Source of the DNA: Arenibacter algicola
GTDB taxonomy: Bacteria > Bacteroidota > Bacteroidia > Flavobacteriales > Flavobacteriaceae
Reading direction: 5' to 3'
NCBI RefSeq assembly: GCF_000733925.1
Contig: NZ_JPOO01000001.1
Location: forward strand, 1 to 64,000
Length of the DNA stretch: 64,000 bases
Positions 38,079 to 46,522 of this stretch are shown here, piece after piece; the first letter of the stretch is position 1; the number at the start of each line of letters is the position of its first letter. The notes beneath the pieces are model-generated. The model was not told the DNA's origin and made no database searches. It was given only the letters and a program-made list of their open reading frames with translations. Both the position numbers and the translations under genes were made by a program.

Positions 38079-38317
38079 AGTGGGGAATCTTCAATAATTT
38101 CTAATTCTATTAGGGCGGCCATGGAACGCCTAATGGCGATATGGGTACCGTTAACGTTAATGTAGATAGGATCTTTAAGGGGGGCTACCTGTACCAGTTC
38201 TATTTCATTGCCCGGCAAACAACCCAGTTCCAATAGTTTAATGGGAAGAATTCCATCGGTAAATTCTTTGATGATTCCCTTTTGCCCTCGCCTTAAATGT
38301 GCTACCGTTGTAATCAA
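38075..38317 (-). CDS. feoA: Ferrous iron transport protein FeoA
   Basis: An 80-residue SH3-like cytoplasmic protein that assists FeoB. The family pattern is LRRGQKGIIKEF...LLELGCLPGNEIELVQVAPLKDPIYINVNGTHIAIRRSMA. The first possible start is TTG at 38317, since a stop lies at 38321-38323 in frame and no ATG occurs before the conserved part; a rare start may limit its translation. It is the first gene of feoAB. Confidence 0.93.
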   Translation of the reverse strand: MITTVAHLRRGQKGIIKEFTDGILPIKLLELGCLPGNEIELVQVAPLKDPIYINVNGTHIAIRRSMAALIELEIIEDSPL

Positions 38318-38354
38318 TTTTTATTTAGATTGATTTTAATTAAGCACAAAAATA
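38312..38354 (-). promoter_or_regulatory. feoA promoter and inverted repeat over the start codon
   Basis: On the minus strand TATTTTTG (38347-38354) matches the -7 consensus; no good -33 was found. A perfect 7-bp inverted repeat AATCAAT (38312-38318) / ATTGATT (38329-38335) spans the TTG start. It could be an operator or an mRNA hairpin hiding the start codon. Confidence 0.4.
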
Positions 38355-38533
38355 AAAGAAAAAGATGAAGTAAACAGCTAAAACCATAAAAAGTTAACGG
38401 TATTAAAAGGGGGTCTGCTTTTGTTTGAAGAAACGATGCCCAAGTTTTGGTTAGGACAAATACGTTTTGATGAATCGGCAAATTGGACCCTCCGTTATTA
38501 TTTAATATTTTGTATGTCCTGGCAGTGCCTATA

Positions 38534-39211
38534 TTATTGGTCCGTATAGGAAGATTTCAATATTTCAAGATCGCTCAACAGCTTCTCCATTTCTTCGGAG
38601 TCAGTGCCGTCATAGAACCCCCTGATCCTTCGTTCCTTATCTACCAGAATAAAGTTTTCGGTATGGATCATATCGTATGGGCCGCCATCGCCATCGGTCT
38701 TAACGGCAATATAGGATTTTCTGGCCAGTTCATAGATTTGTTGCTTGTCTCCGGTAACCAAGTTCCATTTACTGTCTTTGACACCTTTTTCCAAAGCGTA
38801 TTTTTTTAGTTGGGGAACGGAGTCAATGTCCGGGGTAACGGAATGTGAAAGCAACATGACGTTTTCATCGTTCAAAATTTTATCCTGAATGCCGGCCATA
38901 TTTTTTGTCATTATGGGGCAAATAGTGGGGCAGGTGGTAAAGAAGAAATCGGCAATATAAATTTTGTTCTCGTAGTCTTTTTGGGTCACCAGTTTTCCGT
39001 TCTGATTTGTCAATGCAAAATCGGCAATGGTGTGATATTTTTTTACGTGCTGTAGGGTGCTGTCCACCAATTCAAAATTCACCATGGCAGGTTGGTAGAC
39101 GGGCAAAATTTCTTTAGGTTGCAAGGCATTGTAAAAAAGGGAAATGATTACCGCCGAAACAATCAGAAGTACAAGGCCGAGGAATTTAAATTGGGCAAAA
39201 AAAGAACGCAT
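38534..39211 (-). CDS. SCO1/SenC/PrrC family protein
   Basis: A membrane-anchored copper chaperone or thiol reductase for cytochrome c oxidase assembly. An N-terminal membrane helix (about 10-28) precedes a thioredoxin fold. The copper ligands are the CxxxC motif in TTCPTICP (Cys94 and Cys98) and a His in DMIHTENFILVD. HSVTPDIDS is also conserved. Length 225. It is monocistronic; no oxidase gene is in view. Confidence 0.92.
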   Translation of the reverse strand: MRSFFAQFKFLGLVLLIVSAVIISLFYNALQPKEILPVYQPAMVNFELVDSTLQHVKKYHTIADFALTNQNGKLVTQKDYENKIYIADFFFTTCPTICPIMTKNMAGIQDKILNDENVMLLSHSVTPDIDSVPQLKKYALEKGVKDSKWNLVTGDKQQIYELARKSYIAVKTDGDGGPYDMIHTENFILVDKERRIRGFYDGTDSEEMEKLLSDLEILKSSYTDQ

Positions 39212-39335
39212 TTTTTTTTGTAAAGGTAAGGTAGACGGTTATATATTTCAAGTAACTAAACGGGGATCGCTACTAAATCTTTCTTAAAAAGACCTATGGG
39301 GGGAATAGTTTTTTTTTTAAGACCACGTAATAATG

Positions 39336-39343
39336 TACTTTTG
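39336..39343 (+). promoter_or_regulatory. -7 element before rseP
   Basis: TACTTTTG matches the TAnnTTTG consensus and lies 29 bases before the rseP ATG. The expected -33 region is a T-run without TTTG, so the promoter may be weak or depend on an alternative sigma factor. Confidence 0.4.
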
Positions 39344-39372
39344 TGCGTTTTTAAAGTTTAAAAAAATACTTA

Positions 39373-40689
39373 ATGACGTTAGCAATACAGATTGTACAGT
39401 TTGTACTCATCATATCCATTTTGGTGATCCTTCATGAAATGGGCCATTTTTTTCCCGCAAAATATTTTAAGACCAAAGTAGAAAAGTTCTATTTGTTTTT
39501 TGACGTCAAGTTTTCCTTGTTCAAGAAAAAAATAGGGGATACTGAGTACGGCATTGGTTGGTTGCCATTGGGTGGTTATGTAAAGATAGCCGGAATGATC
39601 GATGAGAGTATGGACACCGAGCAATTGAAGCAGGAGCCACAGCCATGGGAATTTCGTTCCAAGCCGGCTTGGCAACGACTTATTATTATGACAGGTGGGG
39701 TTATTGTAAACTTTTTGTTGGCTTGGGTGATCTATACTACAATGTTGGCAAGTAATGGTGACACCTATATTCCGTCCGATAATTTAAAATATGGTATTCT
39801 GGTGGATTCCATTGGCGAACAGTTGGGGTTGAAGACCGGGGATCAAATTTTGATGGTGGATGATAAGAAGACCAGAAAATTTAACGAGGCCGTTTTGGAT
39901 ATCATTCTTGGGGATGAGGTAACGGTTAAAAGGGATGGTCGTGAAATTACCGTTCCCTTATCAGATGAAGGAAAGGAGACCGTTTTTGCTACCCAGGGTA
40001 AGAATTTCTTGGATTACAGAAAAAAAGCGATTATCGCTAATGTGGTTCCCAATTCGGTAGCCGAAAAGGCAGGCCTTTTGGCAGGAGATGAAATTATAGG
40101 GGTAAATGGGGAGTCTGCAGAGTTTTGGGATGAATTGGTAGCGAAAATACAGAGCTCTGCCAATCAAGAATTGGATATCAGCGTTTTGAGGAACGGTACT
40201 ACCGAACATTTGGAATTGACAGTTCCCGATGAAGCCAAAATAGGGATAGAGTTGGATATTACCGATATTAGGGTTACCGATAATTATAGTTTACTTGAAG
40301 CCATCCCGGCAGGTTATAAACGTACCATTCAGGTATTGACAGATCAGATACGACAGTTTAAGGTAATCTTCAATACCAAAACAGGCGCCTACAAACAGGT
40401 TAAAGGCCCTATTGGAATTGTGGAATTAATGCCGGAAACTTGGAATTGGACCTTCTTTTGGAATTTTATGGCCATGTTCTCGGTGTGGTTGGCCTTTTTA
40501 AATATTCTTCCTATACCTGCTTTGGACGGGGGCCATGTAATGTTTTTATTGTACGAGATAATTTCTGGAAGGAAGCCTAGTGAAAAGGTGTTGGAAACAG
40601 GTCAAATTATTGGTTTTGTTATACTTATGGGGCTAATGGCAGTGGTATTCGGAAACGATATTTGGAATATCATCAAGAAGTTTTTATAG
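39373..40689 (+). CDS. rseP: RIP metalloprotease RseP (site-2 protease)
   Basis: An intramembrane zinc protease that cleaves anti-sigma factors and signal-peptide remnants. The zinc motif HEMGH is at residues 21-25 in the first helix. Two PDZ domains follow (about 125-200 and 210-290: KAGLLAGDEIIGVNG). The C-terminal metal motif is NILPIPALDGGHVMF near residue 380. Length 438. It is complete, with the expected four-helix layout. It sits directly before the tRNA-Asn region. Confidence 0.95.
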   Translation: MTLAIQIVQFVLIISILVILHEMGHFFPAKYFKTKVEKFYLFFDVKFSLFKKKIGDTEYGIGWLPLGGYVKIAGMIDESMDTEQLKQEPQPWEFRSKPAWQRLIIMTGGVIVNFLLAWVIYTTMLASNGDTYIPSDNLKYGILVDSIGEQLGLKTGDQILMVDDKKTRKFNEAVLDIILGDEVTVKRDGREITVPLSDEGKETVFATQGKNFLDYRKKAIIANVVPNSVAEKAGLLAGDEIIGVNGESAEFWDELVAKIQSSANQELDISVLRNGTTEHLELTVPDEAKIGIELDITDIRVTDNYSLLEAIPAGYKRTIQVLTDQIRQFKVIFNTKTGAYKQVKGPIGIVELMPETWNWTFFWNFMAMFSVWLAFLNILPIPALDGGHVMFLLYEIISGRKPSEKVLETGQIIGFVILMGLMAVVFGNDIWNIIKKFL

Positions 40690-40736
40690 GGGAAATAAAT
40701 ATTTTTAAAATTTAGTTGCAAAACAGTCAAATTTTG

Positions 40737-40767
40737 TTTGGCGTATTTGAAAAAACATTTATATTTG
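40737..40767 (+). promoter_or_regulatory. Promoter of tRNA-Asn
   Basis: TTTG at 40737-40740, a 19-base spacer and TATATTTG at 40760-40767, a full match to the Bacteroidota consensus. The transcript would include the tRNA-like repeat before the mature tRNA. Confidence 0.7.
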
Positions 40768-40789
40768 CACCCGCTTAGGCGATAAAAAT

Positions 40790-40825
40790 ACACTCCTCCT
40801 TAGCTCATCCTGATAGCTATCGGGA
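40790..40825 (+). repeat. Partial duplicate of the tRNA-Asn 5' end plus palindrome
   Basis: ACACTCCTCCTTAGCTCA (40790-40807) is an exact 18-base copy of 40866-40883, which covers the tRNA leader and the first 14 tRNA bases. The copy then runs into a near-palindrome TCCTGATAGCTATCGGGA (40808-40825), a repeat I know from other Bacteroidota intergenic regions. No second complete tRNA can be folded. Confidence 0.7.
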
Positions 40826-40869
40826 GGTTAGGGGAAACGTTCTTTAAGAGAAATAGAAAATATTTACAC

Positions 40870-40943
40870 TCCTCCTTAGCTCAGCTGGTTAGAGCATCTG
40901 ACTGTTAATCAGAGGGTCCTTGGTTCGAGCCCAAGAGGGGGAG
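40870..40943 (+). tRNA. tRNA-Asn (GTT)
   Basis: A 74-base cloverleaf. Acceptor stem TCCTCCT / AGGGGGA pairs fully with one T-G wobble; D arm GCTC...GAGC; anticodon arm TCTGA-CTGTTAA-TCAGA with anticodon GTT at 40904-40906; T arm CTTGG-TTCGAGC-CCAAG; discriminator G. CCA is not encoded. It is the boundary between core genes and the accessory region. Confidence 0.97.
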
Positions 40944-40955
40944 CTTAATTAGAAT

Positions 40956-40985
40956 AGGCCTTACGAGAAATCGTGAGGCCTTTTT
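40956..40985 (+). terminator. tRNA-Asn terminator
   Basis: An 11-bp stem (40956-40966 / 40971-40981) closed by a GAAA tetraloop and followed by T residues, 12 bases after the tRNA. Confidence 0.9.
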
Positions 40986-41076
40986 CTTTTCATGGGGACA
41001 ACATAGGGACAACATTTTTTTTCCGTTCCATTTCTTCACTTTTGTTTATATTTATTGGTAGGAAGTTTGGATCTCA

Positions 41077-41751
41077 ATGGAAAAATTCATCCAAAATGCC
41101 GGTAGGGCACTTGCCAAGGTACGGACCGCCACCAATGATTTTCTGAACGATCGGATCGGTGGCAATAGGAGGAACTTGATTCTTTTCCTAGTTTTCGTAT
41201 ATATCCTATTCATACTTCTTGTTTCGGCCGTCATCAATTTTAGGTCGCTTATCGACCATTATCCCGTATATCTCGGACTATTATTGGCCCTGGTCATGGC
41301 CATACTTTGGGTGGCCGTTTTCTATGAGTCCGAATCCCATATGGCCAAGGACGGACATGGATTTACATTGGAACGGTTGAAAAGGTCAAGGATGAGATTC
41401 CACCTTTTAGACCTTGATCCTGATGGGAGAAAAGAGCTTGTACGTATTCTCTCAGGTAAGAATGTCAACAATAAGATCAATTTTACCATGGGCAACAAAA
41501 GCGGTGAATCCGCAAACCACCGCATTCTATTTGTACTGTTCGATGAGATCATAGTGGGAGGAGTTACCGAGATTACAGGGGAACGGAAACAGGAATTCTT
41601 CCAATTTCTGCAAAATTCGTTTCTGATGAACGGGGAACCGATCAATCCTAATACCCTAAAGTCCAGTTTTTCCTCATGGAAGACCGATCAGGAAAAGACA
41701 AACTCCAAGAACCAGCGCAAATTGGTAAAACAAATGCTCGGCAAAGCATAA
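41077..41751 (+). CDS. Two-helix membrane protein of a relict mobile element
   Basis: A 224-residue protein with two membrane helices (about 38-60 and 70-90) and a cytoplasmic domain (KNVNNKINFTMGN, HRILFVLFDEIIVGGVTEITGERKQEFFQFLQNSFLMNG). A basic, Gln/Ser/Lys-rich tail follows. I do not recognise a characterised family. It is the first gene after tRNA-Asn, in the same direction as three genes typical of Bacteroidota integrative elements, so it is probably element cargo. Codon use looks richer in C and G than in the genes to its left. Confidence 0.75.
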   Translation: MEKFIQNAGRALAKVRTATNDFLNDRIGGNRRNLILFLVFVYILFILLVSAVINFRSLIDHYPVYLGLLLALVMAILWVAVFYESESHMAKDGHGFTLERLKRSRMRFHLLDLDPDGRKELVRILSGKNVNNKINFTMGNKSGESANHRILFVLFDEIIVGGVTEITGERKQEFFQFLQNSFLMNGEPINPNTLKSSFSSWKTDQEKTNSKNQRKLVKQMLGKA

Positions 41752-41878
41752 TTATAGCAAAATCCTTTCCAAAACCCGATTATCGTATTGACATGTGCAT
41801 ATCTGTTGCCATATGTTTGTCCCGTACAAAAGAGCGATCGGCCGGTTGCACATTCTTCAAAAACCTAAAAATACGATA

Positions 41879-42169
41879 ATGGAAAATCAACAGGATGTGG
41901 TAACACTACTTACAGAGATCAAGGGTCTATTGGCCCACAACAAAAAAACGCTCAATGTGGAGGACCTGGCACAATACACGGGCCTTTCCAAGAGCAAGAT
42001 CTACAAGCTTACCCAACAGAAGCTTATCCCTATGGGCAACAATCCCCATATCAGACAAAAATTCTTCGATAAGGATACTATCGACGCCTGGCTCCTGGGA
42101 GAGCCCGACCTTTCCGATGAGACCCTGGAGCACCGTTTCAACGAGTCCCTGTTGAAGAACAGGAGGTAA
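41879..42169 (+). CDS. Excisionase-like helix-turn-helix protein
   Basis: A 96-residue DNA-binding protein with the MerR/Xis-type HTH used by Bacteroidota mobile elements: LNVEDLAQYTGLSKSKIYKLTQQKLIPMG, then FDKDTIDAWLL. It probably directs excision or controls element genes. The ATG at 41879 is preferred; the frame is open upstream but lacks domain sequence. The next gene starts 4 bases after its stop. Confidence 0.85.
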   Translation: MENQQDVVTLLTEIKGLLAHNKKTLNVEDLAQYTGLSKSKIYKLTQQKLIPMGNNPHIRQKFFDKDTIDAWLLGEPDLSDETLEHRFNESLLKNRR

Positions 42170-42173
42170 ACGG

Positions 42174-42638
42174 ATGTCCAGAGGCATGGAACCAACGCAA
42201 AGAAATTTTCAGGGCATCTGGATACCCAGATCGATCTACCTGAACAAGGAGGCGAACTGGTACGCGAAGATCCTGTTTATGGAGATACATAGCTTTACCG
42301 AAAATGGGAAGGAATGCTATATGTCCAACAGGTATATCGCCTCCTTCCTTCACATTTCCGAACGACAGGTCAGCAGGTACATTTCCGAATTGAAATCCCT
42401 GGGCTGGATAGAGGAGACCTCCTTCAACGGAAGGAAGCGCTATCTGAGAAGTCTGCTCCGTTTTGGGTTCAAAATTGGCGACTCTGCCCCGACAATGGTG
42501 TCCGGGCTGCCTGGACAGAAATGTCGTGGCAGCATGGACAAAAGTGTCAAGTATACTAAACAAGTAACAAAACAAGAAAAAAAAGAATTTACCTTTTTAA
42601 AAGAAGGAAATAAAAATAGAAGTCCAATATTGGAATAA
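42174..42638 (+). CDS. HTH protein, probable replication protein of the element
   Basis: A 154-residue protein with a winged HTH of the phage replication-organiser type: IWIPRSIYLNKEANWYAKILFMEIHSF and NRYIASFLHISERQVSRYISELKSLGWIEE. The C-terminal half is polar and low-complexity. It precedes a DnaC-like ATPase by 5 bases, the usual initiator-loader pairing. Confidence 0.8.
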   Translation: MSRGMEPTQRNFQGIWIPRSIYLNKEANWYAKILFMEIHSFTENGKECYMSNRYIASFLHISERQVSRYISELKSLGWIEETSFNGRKRYLRSLLRFGFKIGDSAPTMVSGLPGQKCRGSMDKSVKYTKQVTKQEKKEFTFLKEGNKNRSPILE

Positions 42639-42643
42639 TCGAT

Positions 42644-43306
42644 ATGGAAAAGGGATGGTCGGAACATTTTCGGAGAAAGCAAACGGAACCAAAACCGCTA
42701 TGCGCCCCAGAGCTTTTTAAAAAAGTTTTTTATAGGGCGGCACAGGAATTTTATGCCCGGATGGATCTCGATTTTGAAGTGGACGGGACCAACAAAAATT
42801 TCCTCGGGCATTTCTGCAGGTATTGGAACCGGGACCCCGCATTCGAACTTGTGGAAAATATCTCCCTGAGAAAGGGATTGATGGTCTTCGGTTCCTACGG
42901 CACCGGAAAGACATCGAGTTTTAAGATCATCCAGAACATGAGCAAACAATATGGCCTTCGGCCACTTTGGTTCCCCTCCATCAGCGCCCAGGAGGTAGTG
43001 GACAAGTACAATGCCGAAAAGAACAAGGACGATATCATTAAATACTATTCCAAGGGAATCTTTTTGTTCGATGACCTGGGATCGGAAACAGTAGCGAACA
43101 ATGTCTACCAATACGGAAAGGAGGATATATTCGTCAGGATATTGCTCAACCGTTACCGAAATTTTGAGGACCTCGGGACAAAAACGCACATCACTACCAA
43201 CCTTAACGATTCCCAACTAGAAGACCGTTACGGAAGACAGATCTCGGACCGGTTCGTAAGGATGTTCAACCAGTTAAAGTTGGACGGCCCCAGTCGGAGA
43301 AAGTAG
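42644..43306 (+). CDS. DnaC/IstB-like ATPase (helicase loader)
   Basis: A 220-residue AAA+ ATPase. Walker A is FGSYGTGKTSSF, Walker B is GIFLFDDLGSE, and sensor 1 is THITTNLND, followed by an Arg finger region (DRYGRQISDRFVRMF). It would load the host replicative helicase at the element origin. No primase, relaxase or integrase follows, so the element is incomplete at its right side. Confidence 0.85.
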   Translation: MEKGWSEHFRRKQTEPKPLCAPELFKKVFYRAAQEFYARMDLDFEVDGTNKNFLGHFCRYWNRDPAFELVENISLRKGLMVFGSYGTGKTSSFKIIQNMSKQYGLRPLWFPSISAQEVVDKYNAEKNKDDIIKYYSKGIFLFDDLGSETVANNVYQYGKEDIFVRILLNRYRNFEDLGTKTHITTNLNDSQLEDRYGRQISDRFVRMFNQLKLDGPSRRK

Positions 43307-43406
43307 CTGGTGAAAAGAAAAACAAAATCTGAGGGTCTATGGAAAAGTACAAGAAGAGTATTCGAAAACCGGTAGCGTAGCGTATAAGGTTTGGAATAGC
43401 AAGAGG

Positions 43407-43429
43407 GTAACACGCCAAGGCGGTGTTAC
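43407..43429 (+). other. Hairpin behind the DnaC-like gene
   Basis: GTAACAC (43407-43413) pairs with GTGTTAC (43423-43429), and GCC with GGC inside, with one bulge. It has no T-run, so it is not a classic terminator. In Bacteroidota elements the transfer origin lies at about this place, before mobilisation genes; an oriT remnant is possible. The rest of 43307-43555 shows no coding region. Confidence 0.35.
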
Positions 43430-43555
43430 AGTTGGTAAAGGGTTGGTTTTTAGCTTCTTATTTACAAATCAAATTGAAGACGATGTCCTATTCTTACTGT
43501 AAATCAACTTGAAGGATCCAAAATCATTGGAGTTTTTACTGTAAATAATATCCTA

Positions 43556-43738
43556 GTGATGGCTTCTGAAAGCCAGATTACCATTGGATATGGCCCAGAA
43601 AACTTCGAAATGCTTATGATGAAGTTGGAAAAGAATTGTTATTGCAAGTCACTATTTGATGATTTGGAAAAACAAATCCAGTCCCTGCGGAAGTTGAAAA
43701 ACCTTAGTGTTTTTCAACCTCCTCAAGACCGCTCATAA
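43556..43738 (+). CDS. Small hypothetical ORF, possibly truncated
   Basis: A 60-codon ORF encoding an acidic-basic helical peptide (PENFEMLMMKLEKNCYCKSLFDDLEKQIQSLRKLKN). Its last third lies in the repeat described next. It may be the N-terminal stub of an element HTH protein whose DNA-binding part is lost. Coding status uncertain. Confidence 0.3.
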   Translation: MMASESQITIGYGPENFEMLMMKLEKNCYCKSLFDDLEKQIQSLRKLKNLSVFQPPQDRS

Positions 43739-43935
43739 AAACATGGGTCATAGAAAAAATGTCCCATGCTTTTATCTTCGCCAGCGCACGGTCATTTACT
43801 TTGGATGAAATTCGAAATAAAAAAATGACATAAGTTTGTGCGCCCTAATCCGATTTTATTTTACGCTTATCTTCCCGAACACTATAAAATCGAATTAGGA
43901 TCCATGCGCAGTTAAGTTTTGGTAAGATTTGGGGT
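43681..43935 (+). repeat. Structured repeat, copy A
   Basis: About 255 bases that recur at 47842-48096 in the same orientation with roughly three-quarters identity by eye. Conserved parts are a stem-loop CATGGG...CCCATG around AGAAAAAATG, the block GTGCGCCCTAAT(C/T)CGATTTTA with its inverted partner TAAAATCGAAT(T/C)AGG, and GCGCAGTTAAGTT plus GGTAAGATTTGGG at the end. It has no coding potential of its own. 43936-44123 shows nothing further. Confidence 0.75.
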
Positions 43936-44123
43936 TGAAAAAAGTTTAACATTGATATTAAAGTAAAGATGGGATAGATTAATACTGGTTTTAAACTTGA
44001 ATGGTTTTTGTTGGATAATTGGTTCCGAATATGTTCGTTTTTGCTGTACTATACAAAACAATAATAGAAGGTAATGATTTATTAGGGTGGGTCCTTAAAA
44101 CGCCTATCTACTTGATCAAATAC

Positions 44124-46007
44124 TTAATAATTAGCAATTTCTATTGCCTTTTCCAGAAATTCGTCCCTTTCTTCTTTTATCCCCTTAATCGTTTTATGGA
44201 CAATGATGTCCGGAATAAAGCCGATCCCGAACAATTGGGAGCCATTGTGTTTTACAACTTTCATACCGGTCCAACTTATTTGATATCCTCCTGACACCTC
44301 AAAAGGATTTATGTTTCCATTGGTTCCTGCCGTAGGTTGGCCAATTATTGTAGCAAGATCATAGCCTTGAACATAACCCATGTAACTTTCGGCATAACTT
44401 ATTGCCGAACCTTGGGTGATAAATATTATTTTTTTATCTCCTAAATAAGGCTTTTTTGCGGTTAAATTCCAACTGAGATTTCCATAACCGATTAAATGTT
44501 CCTGATCGGGATAAACTATCTTCGGAATCTGCATCCAAGAAGTGGTGGTGTCATTTTCCTTAAGTAAATGGGATAGAAACTCATGGTTTTTGTTAGGGTA
44601 GTACCTTAAATCACATATAATCGATTTAGCTTTTTCCAGTTCAGGTAATAAGCTGTTAATGCAATCCATAGAAATTTTATTGATGTTCAGATAAACAACA
44701 CTATCGTTTATCTTTTTAAAAAAAGGGGTCGGTCTAGCGGTTGAGAAAGTATAACTATTTCTAACTAGAGGAATTTTCTTGTCATTTACGGTTATTACCA
44801 TTTCAGAACCCTTTTCTCCTCCAAGACTCGCATATTGTGCCCTGTGGTTCAAGTACCCTGTTGTGCCAGCAGAAATCCGAGAATTTACTTCCTTGAAGTA
44901 ATCTTTAACGGTTATTCCATCGATGTGCGTTACCACATTCCCTTTTTCTATGGGGATTTTTGAATCTTGGACATCGGTTATAACAAGCTTGCCTTCGATC
45001 CATTCCCAAGTAATACCAGGGAAATAAGAGGACGTATTTCCTCTAAAGTTAACATTTATATGTCCATCCTGTAAACGGGACATAAATTTTTGCAAAGTAA
45101 ACAGATGATCCTTACCTGTTTTATCAGTTAAAGATTTGGATAAGGCTTTTCCCAATTCTTGGTCCCAATCCACATCTACGACTTCCATATATGGGAAAAA
45201 ATGTTGGAATACATTATAGACGTTGATGACATTTCCCAATCTAAAGGACTCTTGGTTAGGATAGTTATAAATGTTTTGATCCCTATCCCAACTCACGCTC
45301 GGGGATTCGTTGCTCGGTTCTTTGGTACCTCCCTCCAACTGCTTTTTTAAATGGGACAATTTTGAAGAATCAACAATGGGGAATGTCCCCCTTTCTCCAG
45401 AATATAGTACCAGGGGAATTTGGCAGTAAATGGAAGATGTAATTGGTTTTTCAATTAACTCTCCAAAATTTGGGGTATAATTAAAAATAGGTTGACCTAT
45501 AGATTTCGTTGTGCCTATAGAGATTATAGGTTTGTTTGTCTCATGGGCATGACCATGTTTTATTGATCCATTGACACGTACACTCTTATATGGATTTGAA
45601 GGATAAAAATCGGATTGCATTCCAACACTTACTCCAAAATGTTGCCAAAATGTTGGTTGGTAGCCCTCCAGGTTTTTTGGGGTAATGGTCAATAGATCGT
45701 ATTTGGATGAAACGGGGTCCTGTGTAAACCGAATGGAAGGTGCAATTGGGAGAAATAGGGCATTTAGCTCCGTCAGTAATTCATCATCAGATTTACATTT
45801 TTTTACTTGTTCCGCCCCATAAATAGAAAATGCATTCCAATCTATTGTTGAGGCTTCATCACTGGGATGGAAATATTTTACATATCCATAAACTTTGGCG
45901 AAAGCTTTTAGGTATTCTATCTTTCTTTGGTTGATTTGCGATTCAGTATTCGTTGAATAGCCAATAAATAAAAGGAATAAAATGAACGAGAGATTGTTTA
46001 TCATCAT
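44124..46007 (-). CDS. S41-family (C-terminal processing) peptidase, secreted
   Basis: A 627-residue exported serine protease. A signal peptide (LSFILFLLFIGYSTNTES) is followed by an N-terminal domain (YLKAFAKVYGYVKYFHPSDEA), a PDZ-like part (VVTHIDGITVKDYF) and the S41 catalytic domain (VVYLNINKI, SIICDLRYYPN, TQGSAISYAESYMGYVQGY, GQPTAGTNGN). The Ser in GSAISYAE is the likely nucleophile. It is flanked by the two structured repeats and has no partner, so it may be cargo of a mobile unit. Confidence 0.85.
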   Translation of the reverse strand: MMINNLSFILFLLFIGYSTNTESQINQRKIEYLKAFAKVYGYVKYFHPSDEASTIDWNAFSIYGAEQVKKCKSDDELLTELNALFLPIAPSIRFTQDPVSSKYDLLTITPKNLEGYQPTFWQHFGVSVGMQSDFYPSNPYKSVRVNGSIKHGHAHETNKPIISIGTTKSIGQPIFNYTPNFGELIEKPITSSIYCQIPLVLYSGERGTFPIVDSSKLSHLKKQLEGGTKEPSNESPSVSWDRDQNIYNYPNQESFRLGNVINVYNVFQHFFPYMEVVDVDWDQELGKALSKSLTDKTGKDHLFTLQKFMSRLQDGHINVNFRGNTSSYFPGITWEWIEGKLVITDVQDSKIPIEKGNVVTHIDGITVKDYFKEVNSRISAGTTGYLNHRAQYASLGGEKGSEMVITVNDKKIPLVRNSYTFSTARPTPFFKKINDSVVYLNINKISMDCINSLLPELEKAKSIICDLRYYPNKNHEFLSHLLKENDTTTSWMQIPKIVYPDQEHLIGYGNLSWNLTAKKPYLGDKKIIFITQGSAISYAESYMGYVQGYDLATIIGQPTAGTNGNINPFEVSGGYQISWTGMKVVKHNGSQLFGIGFIPDIIVHKTIKGIKEERDEFLEKAIEIANY

Positions 46008-46168
46008 TTATGGTTTACCTGTAATGTAGAGCTATGAATGTACTGACAAAACAAATATAACTAATTACTTAGTTTAAACTAAGTAATACCTCTAGAGGAA
46101 CTAAGGAAGTATATTTAAACACCTCAATTTTAATAACTTATGTCTCTCATATTACATGTTTCCAATTG

Positions 46169-46513
46169 TTATTGTAACCCTTCCCTCAATTTTTCCTCTC
46201 TATAATAAAGATTGAGGTCGTCCAAAAGTGCCTCCTCCCCTTGCGGCAATAATCTATTGGCAATAGACAGAACTTGACGGATATACTCCTTTTCATATCT
46301 GTCGTTGATCTCATCACATAATTCGGGGTCTATTGCCTTTATGGCCAGGTAGAGCATGGCTCGGACGGTCAATACTAGGTCTACATGGTTATCTACATAA
46401 AAGAGACTTACCTCAAACTTGTTTTTAAAGAAGGAGTGGGGCTTTAATGTAGGGTGGTGGTCCAGTGCCTGATATTTTAAGCTATTGATCAATTTTTCTT
46501 CGTTCGGTTTCAT
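46169..46513 (-). CDS. Small helical protein, paralogue 3 of 3
   Basis: A 114-residue soluble protein. The segment LVLTVRAMLYLAIKAIDPEL...IRQVLSIANRLLPQGEEALLDDL aligns with the two genes upstream of it: a helix with conserved A-hydrophobic-D, then a hydrophobic helix ending in LP and an acidic tail. Family unknown. It is the last of three genes on the same strand. Confidence 0.65.
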   Translation of the reverse strand: MKPNEEKLINSLKYQALDHHPTLKPHSFFKNKFEVSLFYVDNHVDLVLTVRAMLYLAIKAIDPELCDEINDRYEKEYIRQVLSIANRLLPQGEEALLDDLNLYYREEKLREGLQ

Positions 46514-46522
46514 AGTTCATAT

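Noticed and set aside
41077..43306. Prophage
   Set aside because: The HTH and DnaC-like genes could be phage-like, but no capsid, terminase, portal or lysis gene is found.
43836..43915. Integron attC site in the structured repeat
   Set aside because: A GTTAAGT end resembles the GTTRRRY core, but the matching RYYYAAC core is missing on the left side and no integron integrase or cassette array is present.
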